Translations under genes and position numbers: made by a program | In this document: piece after piece, positions 57,681 through 64,000 of the stretch | How positions within the stretch are numbered: the stretch's first letter is position 1 | Layout: every line of letters begins with the position of its first letter | NCBI RefSeq assembly: GCF_003347515.1 | Contig: NZ_QEII01000315.1 | Location: forward strand, 209,916 to 273,915 | Direction of reading: 5' to 3' | DNA: 64,000 bases | Source of the DNA: Rhodoferax ferrireducens | GTDB taxonomy: Bacteria > Pseudomonadota > Gammaproteobacteria > Burkholderiales > Burkholderiaceae_C | The notes under the pieces: generated by a model | What the model saw: only the letters and a program-made list of their open reading frames with translations | Told to the model about the DNA's origin: nothing | Databases searched by the model: none

Positions 57681-60600
57681 GTGAAAACCAAAAATTTCTT
57701 CATCGCTTGCTGTATGGCAGCCACAGCCTGCGCCGCCCATGCCTTCCAGATCACCAGCCTCTCGCCCCAGGGCGAAGTGGCACGGGTGCGCCAGGTGGTG
57801 GTCAAGTTTGATGAAAGCGCCGTCAACTTCGGCGACCCCAAGGCCCCGGCGCCCTTGAGTCTCAGTTGCAGTGACGCCCAAGCCACCCAGGGCTCCGGGC
57901 GCTGGATCAATGACCGCCAATGGGCTTTTGATTTCGAGCGCGACCTGCCGCCCGGTATCGCCTGCTCGCTGCAGGCTCGTTCAGGCATCAAATCGGCCTC
58001 TGGCGCCCATCTGACGGGCGCTACCAGCTATAAATTCAATAGTGGAGGACCGTTTGTGCAGCAGATTCGCCCGTATGAGGGCAGCCGCATTGACGAAGAG
58101 CAATTCTTCATCCTGCAGCTCAACGGTGACGCCACGCCGGCCAGCGTGCAGGCCCATGTGTGGTGTGCCGTCGACGGCCTGGGCGAGCGCGTGGCGGTGC
58201 GTCTCATCGAGGGCAAGGACCGCGCGGCGCTGCTGAAGTCGCAAAACTTGGAGCGGGCCGCCGAGAAAGCGCCCTTGAGCATCGTGACCCTGGCCTGTAA
58301 CCGGCGCCTGAGCGCTGAAGCCAAGGTGCAGCTGGTGTACGGCATTGGCGTCGCCACCCCCGCCGCCGGTGGCACACCCAACGGCGTAGTCAATTCGGTT
58401 GAAAAGCGCTTCAACTTTCAGGTGCGCGAGCCTTTTACCGCCAGCTTCAGCTGTGAACGCGAAAACGCCCAATCAGCCTGCCTGCCGATCCGGCCCATGA
58501 GCCTGAACTTCAACGCGCCGGTGCCGCGAAAACTGGCCGAGGGCATCCGCCTGAAATCCGACAAGGACACCTTCAAACCCACGTTCGACAAGGAAGACAG
58601 CGACGGTGACAACGTGGTGAACAGCGTGTCGTTCAACCTCATTTTTCCGGAACAGACAAAGTTCACGCTGGAGTTGCCCAGGGACTTCAAAGACGCCTCC
58701 AACCGCCCGCTACGCAATGCCGACGGTTTCCCCCTCAAGCTCGCCACCGGCGCCATGCCGCCACTGGCCAAGTTTGCGGCGGCGCCGTTTGGCATTGTGG
58801 AGCGCTTTGCCGAGCCCAATGCCAAGATCGACACCCCTGCCCTGCTGCCGGTGACCCTGCGCAATGTGGAAGCTGCGCTGCAGGTCAAAGGGCTGAACCC
58901 CACGTCAGCGCAAGCGGCGCAGAGCCGGGCCGCGGCTGGTGGCAAGGTCAGCGATTTCAAGCCGGGCACGGACGCCGACATCATTGCCTGGTTCCACAAA
59001 GTGCAGCGCTATGACGACTACACCGTGTCGCGCCGCCAGGCCGCCGTCGACGTGAAAGGCTCGCTGCCCAAGGTACTGGAAGCGCGCGACATGAACGAGG
59101 TGCAAAGCCGCATGGTGTCTTTGCTGCAAGGCCAAACCGGCGTCAAGACACTGGATTTACCCAAGCCCGCCAACAACGACCCGCGCCCTTTTGAGGTGGT
59201 GGGCATCCCGCTGTCACCGGGCTTTCATGTGGTGGAGATCGCCTCGCAAAAGCTGGGCACCTCGCTGCTGGACGAACGCCACGGCGAGTCGCGAACCATG
59301 TACGTGCGCACCTCGGCGCTGGTAACCAACCTGGGCGTGCATTTCAAGCTCGGGCGCGAGAACGCGCTGGCCTGGGTCACCACGCTGGACAAAGGGCAGC
59401 CGGTGGCCAATGCGAAGGTGCGGGTATCGGATTGCCACGGCCGCGAGGTGGCCACCGCCACCACCAATGCCCAGGGCATCGCCAGCCTGACCGGCATCGC
59501 GCCCGTCGCACCCACTTGCTCAGGTGACGGCAGCTATAGCCAGGCCTACTTTGTCAGCGCCCGCGCCTTGCAGCGCGGCAGCGACAGCGGCAAGAGCAAA
59601 GACAGCGTGGAGGACATGAGCTTCACCTGGAGCGACTGGCACCGCGGCATCGAGCCGTGGCGCTTCAACGTGCCCACCAGCCGCGAGGTCCGTCCCGACG
59701 AACGGGCGCACACGATCTTTGACCGTACCCTGTTACGGGCCGGCGAAACCGTGTCCATGAAGCACATCCTGCGCACCGAGACTTCTCAGGGCTTTGGCTT
59801 GGCCGGGACGCAACCCGTCACGCTGGTCGTCACCCATGTCGGCAGCGGTCAGCAGTACACCCAAGCCCTGGCCTGGCGCAAGACCGCCACCGGCGGCCAA
59901 AGCGCCGAGAGCACGTTTGCGATACCGCCTGCCGCCAAGCTTGGTGTGTACGAGGTGACGCTGCGCGCGGACGAACGTGGGGAGCATCAGCGCAGCTTCA
60001 GCACCGGCCAGTTCCGTGTTGAAGAATTCCGCCTGCCGGTGTTCGAAGGCCGCGTCACACCCACCGAGAAGAAAGCGCTGGTCAATGTGAAGTCGGCCCC
60101 GCTCGATGTGCAGATCAACTACGTCGCCGGGGGCGGCGCGGTGAATCTACCCGTGCGCGTGTCAGCACTGGTGCGCGGCAAATACTTGAGTTACAGCGAC
60201 TTTGACGCCTTCAGCTTCTCGCCGCCACGCGGCCAGCGTGAGACAAGCACCGAGGGCGAAGAGGAAGTCAACGCCAGCCAAGACGCCCGCGTGATTGCCG
60301 ACAAGCTGCCGCTGACCTTGGACAAGAACGGCGCCGGCAAGCTCAACCTCGACCAGGTTCCCACGGCGCGGCAACCGCAGGAGCTGCTGCTGGAAGCCAC
60401 TTACGCCGACCCGAATGGCGAAGTGCAAACCATCCGCAGCGTCAACACCTTGTGGCCGGCCGGTGTGGTCGCCGGCATCAAGACCGAGGGCTGGGTATCG
60501 AGCAGCCAGAAGATCAAATTCCAGGCGCTGGCGCTGGACCTGAGCGGCAAAGTGCTGGCCGGCGTGCCGCTGGAAGTCAAAGCCACGGCGCGCATCGTCA

Positions 60601-63600
60601 CCACCAGCCGCAAGCGCATGGTCGGCGGTTTTTACACCTACGACAACAAAACCACGCTCAAAGAGCTGGGCTCGGTCTGCAGTGGCAAGAGCGATTCGCG
60701 CGGCCTGCTCCTGTGCGGAACCAGTTTGGGTGAGCCGGGCGAGATAGAGCTGGTGGTCACGGCCAAAGATGCAGCCGGCAACAGCATTCAGGCCGCCAGT
60801 TCTGTCTATGTCACCAAACAGGGCGAGCTGTGGTTCGGCGGCGAAAACCATGACCGCATGGACGTGCTGCCGGAGAAGAAAAGCTACCAGCCCGGCGAGA
60901 CCGCCCGCTTCCAGGTGCGCATGCCCTTCCGTTTTGCTACCGCCCTGGTGGCGGTGGAGCGCGAGGGCATTGTGGAAACGCAGGTGGTGCAGCTCAACGG
61001 GCAAGACCCGACGATTCAACTGAAGATCAAGGAAGGTTGGGGGCCGAATGTGTACGTGAGCGTACTGGCCCTGCGCGGGCGCTTGCGCGAGGTGCCCTGG
61101 TACAGCTTTTTCACCTGGGGTTTCAAGGCGCCGCGTGAGTGGTGGACCTCGTTCTGGTACGAGGGTCGCGAGTACGTGGCGCCTACCGCCCTGGTCGATT
61201 TGAGCAAGCCCGCCTTCCGCCTCGGTCTGGCTGAAATCCGGGTCGGCACCAAGGCACACCAGCTGGATGTCAGCGTGAAGGCCGACAAGGAAAGCTACGC
61301 CGTGCGCACCCAGGCCAAAGTCACTATTCAAGTCAAACTGCCGAACGGCCAACCCGCCGCGAATGCCGAAGTGGCGCTGGCCGCCGTTGATCAGGCGCTG
61401 CTGGAGCTGATGCCCAACACCAGCTGGAGTCTGCTGGACGCCATGCTGCAACGCCGTGCCTGGGGCGTGGAAACGTCGACGGCGCAAATGGAAATCATTG
61501 GCCGCCGCCACTATGGGCGCAAGGCCGTGGCGGCCGGCGGCGGTGGCGGCCGCAGCGGCACGCGCGAGCTGCTGGACACGCTGCTGCTGTGGAACCCAAA
61601 AGTGCAACTGGACGCCAAGGGCCAGGCCGTGGTGACCGTGCCCCTGAACGACGCCCTCACCACCTTCAAAATTGTGGCGGTGGCTGATGCGTCTACCGGC
61701 CTGTTTGGCACCGGGCAAACCTCGATCCGCGCCACGCAGGATTTGCAGATCATCAGCGGACTGCCGCCGCTGGTGCGCGAGGATGACCAGTTCCGCGCGC
61801 AGATCACTGTGCGAAACACCACCAAGCAGGCGATGAAAGTGGAGGTGACACCGCGCGCCACGCTGCTGGATTTGAAACCACAAACGGTGGACATTCCGGC
61901 CGAGGATGCACGCGAAGTGGCCTGGATGGTGACGGCACCGGCGCAACTGGCGCAAATTCGCTCCGAGGCCATCCTGTGGGAGATCGAAGCAAAAGACACG
62001 GTGACCGGTGCCCGCGATGCCTTGAAGGCCCGCCAGCGCATCATCCCTGCCGTGCCGCTCACGGTGCAGCAGGCCACGTTGGTGCAAATCGACGGCCCGT
62101 TTTCGCTGGACGTGAACCCGCCGGCCGATGCCTTGCCCGGCCGTGGTGGCCTGAAGCTGGCACTGCAACCCAAGCTGGCCGAGGGCATGCCGGGCGTGCG
62201 CGACTGGTTTGCCAATTACCCCTTTGCCTGCCTGGAGCAAAAAACCAGCAAGTCGGTGGGCCTGCGCTCAGGAGTGCTGTGGCAAACCGTGCTCAATCAA
62301 ATCCCCAGCTACCTCGACAGCGACGGCCTGGCCAGCTACTTTCCGCCACGCGATGGCGAAGCCAGCCGGGGCAGCGACACGCTCACCGCTTATCTGCTCG
62401 CCAGCACACATGAGGCCGCTACATTGGCCCCCGCCTTTGCCCTGAGCGACGAAGTGCGCGCGCCGATGGAGCGCGGCCTGATCGCGTTTGTGGAGGGACG
62501 CATCCAGCGCGAGTTCTGGAGCCCGCGCAAGGATCTGGACGTGCGCAAACTCGCCGCGCTGGAAGCCCTGTCGCGCTACGGCAAGGCGCAGGGCCGCATG
62601 CTGGCGAGCATCACCCTGGCGCCGAATCAGTGGCCGACCCACGCGGTGATTGACTGGCTCAACATCCTCAAGCGTGTGCAAGATGTACCGGACCGCGACA
62701 AGCGCATGGCTGAGGCGAATCAGATCCTGCGTTCGCGCATCAGCTACCAGGGCACGAAGATGATCTTCTCCACCGAGAAAGACGATTACTGGTGGTGGCT
62801 GATGCAAAACGGCGACGTCAACACCGCGCGCCTGATGCTGGCCGTGATGGACGACCCGGCCTGGAAAGACGACATGGGGCGTCTCGCCAACGGCTTCATC
62901 GGCCGCCAGCAGCATGGCGCCTGGCACACCACCACGGCCAACCTGTGGGGCGGGCTGGCGCTGGAGAAGTTTTCAGCCAAATTTGAAGCGGTGGCGGTAG
63001 CGGGCACGACCAAGGCCAGCATGACGAACGCGGCAAGCGCCAGCAGCGCAGGCACCGCCAGCGTGGACTGGAGCAAAGTCGACCGCATCAAAACCACCGA
63101 CGCCTCCGGCGCCCCGCACCAGACCACCTGGTTCGGCGCACCCGCCGCACCCGGCAATCTGCGCAACAACACCATGTTCCTGCCCTGGGGCAAGACGGCG
63201 GCGAAGGACACCCTGAGCGTCACCCACCAAGGCTCCGGCAAGCCCTGGCTGACGCTGCAGTCGGTGGCGGCCATCCAGTTGAAGGAGGCGTTCAACGCCG
63301 GCTACCAGATCAAGAAAACCATCACACCCGTCGAGCAGGCCAACAAGGCGCTGCCTGCAGGTAGCTACACCCGCGGCGACGTGCTGCGCATCACGCTGGA
63401 GGTGAACGCCTCGGCCGACATGACCTGGGCCGTGATCACCGACCCGGTACCGGGCGGCGCCACCATCCTGGGCAGCGGCCTGGGGCGCGATTCGGCGATT
63501 GCCACGCAAGGCGAGAAGCGAACGGGCGCGGGCTGGCCGGCATTTGAAGAGCGCAGTTTCGAGTCATTCCGCAGCTATTACGAATACCTGCCCAAGGGGG

Positions 63601-63740
63601 TCGTGAAAATGGAATACACCATCCGGTTGAACAACGTGGGCGAGTTCTCGCTGCCGCCGTCACGCGTCGAGGCCATGTATGCGCCGGAGATGTTTGGGGA
63701 GGCGCCGAATGCCAAGGTTAAGGTCGAGGCGGCGAAGTGA
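57681..63740 (+). CDS. Bacterial alpha-2-macroglobulin with thioester motif
   Basis: 2019 residues, starting at GTG 57681. A signal peptide (FFIACCMAATACAAHAF) has no clear lipobox spacing, so the protein is probably soluble or loosely anchored in the periplasm. Repeated MG beta-sandwich regions fill the first about 1250 residues; the bait region is probably within about 1200-1320, which includes a Gly-rich AAGGGGGRSGTRE. The thioester motif CLEQ is at 1517-1520 in YPFACLEQKTSKS, inside a helical thioester domain. Such proteins trap invading proteases. A pbpC gene often follows but none is seen in the remaining 260 nt. A copy of the 42-bp repeat encodes residues near 110-120. Confidence 0.93.
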   Translation: MKTKNFFIACCMAATACAAHAFQITSLSPQGEVARVRQVVVKFDESAVNFGDPKAPAPLSLSCSDAQATQGSGRWINDRQWAFDFERDLPPGIACSLQARSGIKSASGAHLTGATSYKFNSGGPFVQQIRPYEGSRIDEEQFFILQLNGDATPASVQAHVWCAVDGLGERVAVRLIEGKDRAALLKSQNLERAAEKAPLSIVTLACNRRLSAEAKVQLVYGIGVATPAAGGTPNGVVNSVEKRFNFQVREPFTASFSCERENAQSACLPIRPMSLNFNAPVPRKLAEGIRLKSDKDTFKPTFDKEDSDGDNVVNSVSFNLIFPEQTKFTLELPRDFKDASNRPLRNADGFPLKLATGAMPPLAKFAAAPFGIVERFAEPNAKIDTPALLPVTLRNVEAALQVKGLNPTSAQAAQSRAAAGGKVSDFKPGTDADIIAWFHKVQRYDDYTVSRRQAAVDVKGSLPKVLEARDMNEVQSRMVSLLQGQTGVKTLDLPKPANNDPRPFEVVGIPLSPGFHVVEIASQKLGTSLLDERHGESRTMYVRTSALVTNLGVHFKLGRENALAWVTTLDKGQPVANAKVRVSDCHGREVATATTNAQGIASLTGIAPVAPTCSGDGSYSQAYFVSARALQRGSDSGKSKDSVEDMSFTWSDWHRGIEPWRFNVPTSREVRPDERAHTIFDRTLLRAGETVSMKHILRTETSQGFGLAGTQPVTLVVTHVGSGQQYTQALAWRKTATGGQSAESTFAIPPAAKLGVYEVTLRADERGEHQRSFSTGQFRVEEFRLPVFEGRVTPTEKKALVNVKSAPLDVQINYVAGGGAVNLPVRVSALVRGKYLSYSDFDAFSFSPPRGQRETSTEGEEEVNASQDARVIADKLPLTLDKNGAGKLNLDQVPTARQPQELLLEATYADPNGEVQTIRSVNTLWPAGVVAGIKTEGWVSSSQKIKFQALALDLSGKVLAGVPLEVKATARIVTTSRKRMVGGFYTYDNKTTLKELGSVCSGKSDSRGLLLCGTSLGEPGEIELVVTAKDAAGNSIQAASSVYVTKQGELWFGGENHDRMDVLPEKKSYQPGETARFQVRMPFRFATALVAVEREGIVETQVVQLNGQDPTIQLKIKEGWGPNVYVSVLALRGRLREVPWYSFFTWGFKAPREWWTSFWYEGREYVAPTALVDLSKPAFRLGLAEIRVGTKAHQLDVSVKADKESYAVRTQAKVTIQVKLPNGQPAANAEVALAAVDQALLELMPNTSWSLLDAMLQRRAWGVETSTAQMEIIGRRHYGRKAVAAGGGGGRSGTRELLDTLLLWNPKVQLDAKGQAVVTVPLNDALTTFKIVAVADASTGLFGTGQTSIRATQDLQIISGLPPLVREDDQFRAQITVRNTTKQAMKVEVTPRATLLDLKPQTVDIPAEDAREVAWMVTAPAQLAQIRSEAILWEIEAKDTVTGARDALKARQRIIPAVPLTVQQATLVQIDGPFSLDVNPPADALPGRGGLKLALQPKLAEGMPGVRDWFANYPFACLEQKTSKSVGLRSGVLWQTVLNQIPSYLDSDGLASYFPPRDGEASRGSDTLTAYLLASTHEAATLAPAFALSDEVRAPMERGLIAFVEGRIQREFWSPRKDLDVRKLAALEALSRYGKAQGRMLASITLAPNQWPTHAVIDWLNILKRVQDVPDRDKRMAEANQILRSRISYQGTKMIFSTEKDDYWWWLMQNGDVNTARLMLAVMDDPAWKDDMGRLANGFIGRQQHGAWHTTTANLWGGLALEKFSAKFEAVAVAGTTKASMTNAASASSAGTASVDWSKVDRIKTTDASGAPHQTTWFGAPAAPGNLRNNTMFLPWGKTAAKDTLSVTHQGSGKPWLTLQSVAAIQLKEAFNAGYQIKKTITPVEQANKALPAGSYTRGDVLRITLEVNASADMTWAVITDPVPGGATILGSGLGRDSAIATQGEKRTGAGWPAFEERSFESFRSYYEYLPKGVVKMEYTIRLNNVGEFSLPPSRVEAMYAPEMFGEAPNAKVKVEAAK
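58002..58043 (+). repeat. 42-bp dispersed repeat, copy 10 (in alpha-2-macroglobulin)
   Basis: Blocks: GGCGCCCAT (degraded), 6 nt, GGCGC, 4 nt, AGCTAT, 7 nt, ATAGT. Sense to the gene and translated as part of GATSYKFNSGG. Confidence 0.65.
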
Positions 63741-64000
63741 GGGGGCGGTTACGACCAAACTGGACATTCGGCTGTGTGAATTCACCGCCGAAAAGCTGAG
63801 ATTCAGAAACGCAAATCTCGAGGTGTGGATGTCCGCAATGCGGCGACTCGATTTGACGGACGAACTTCACTTCAAGTTAAGGTTTGTAGGATGCCCGCCC
63901 GTGCAGGCGTTCAACATTGCTTTGCCTACTGACGCGGGTGGGCGTCGTATAAACCTCGATGGAGGAAACCGCGGCTGTGACCAATCTTGGCAGACCCAGC
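63741..64000 (+). other. Right-edge region with an open frame of unknown status
   Basis: 260 nt after the alpha-2-macroglobulin stop. A plus-strand frame stays open to the window edge; possible starts are GTG 63823 or ATG 63829, giving MSAMRRLDLTDELHFKL then RFVGCPPVQAF. No ribosome-binding site or known motif was seen and the frame is cut by the edge, so it is not called as a gene. Confidence 0.3.

Noticed and set aside
60162..62240. 692-codon antisense open frame under the alpha-2-macroglobulin gene.
   Set aside because: No family motif, His/Gln/Arg-rich composition typical of reverse reading of GC-rich codons, and the opposite strand is a clear gene.
1..64000. Search by eye for tRNA, rRNA, CRISPR arrays, IS elements, integrases or phage genes.
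   Set aside because: Nothing convincing was found; the only repeats are the 42-bp element, local hairpins and the Gly-rich tail.

Overview
The window is a GC-rich chromosomal segment of a betaproteobacterium, most likely of the family Comamonadaceae (Rhodoferax/Polaromonas-like). This is inferred from gene content and order (plsX-fabHDG-acpP-fabF running into rpoE-rseA-rseB, rne divergent from rluC, hemCDXY, a phasin, a HoxFUYH-type hydrogenase) and from an AT-rich repeat of a kind I associate with that family. No rRNA, tRNA, CRISPR array, IS element or prophage was recognised.

Layout. 1-9.4 kb (mostly minus strand): envelope-stress sigma factor rpoE with rseA and a partial rseB, preceded by fatty acid and phospholipid synthesis (yceD, rpmF, plsX, fabH, fabD, fabG, acpP, fabF). 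9.4-13.9 kb: maf/yceF, an RsmI-like methyltransferase, an SppA-like protease, a Rieske protein, a HAD phosphatase and rluC. 13.9-17.6 kb: a 0.5 kb leader and rne. 17.6-22.8 kb: a degenerate-GGDEF protein and hemY-hemX-hemD-hemC. 22.9-29.2 kb: ppc, a LytS/LytTR-type two-component pair, argH. 29.3-35 kb: GNAT, cupin, DUF1697, a CorA-like membrane protein, a Gly-rich exported protein, a phasin with a paired operator, and a SPOR protein. 35-37.1 kb: thiC with its TPP riboswitch. 37.1-42.3 kb: NAD-reducing [NiFe] hydrogenase hoxFUYHW. 42.3-51.0 kb: a set of envelope genes plus an ECF sigma/anti-sigma pair. 51.0-57.4 kb: a sugar ABC importer with an SMP-30 lactonase and an SDR dehydrogenase. 57.7-63.7 kb: a 2019-residue bacterial alpha-2-macroglobulin.

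The most interesting system is at 42.3-51.0 kb. Three separate transcription starts carry the same two-block promoter, TGAATCC then 16-17 nt then CGTATT: in front of the ECF sigma gene (plus strand), divergently in front of the ferritin-like gene (minus strand), and in front of the DUF4331 gene (minus strand). This predicts one autoregulated sigma factor controlling three operons: sigma / RskA-like anti-sigma / DUF3616; Tat-exported ferritin-like protein / cytochrome c / DUF3455 lipoprotein; and DUF4331 / small lipoprotein / TPR protein / HupE-UreJ-like membrane protein. Almost every product carries an export signal or membrane segments. The biological role is not known to me.

A second cross-window signal is a rigid 42-bp repeat present ten times, mostly inside coding genes where it is translated, with identical spacing between its conserved blocks in every copy.
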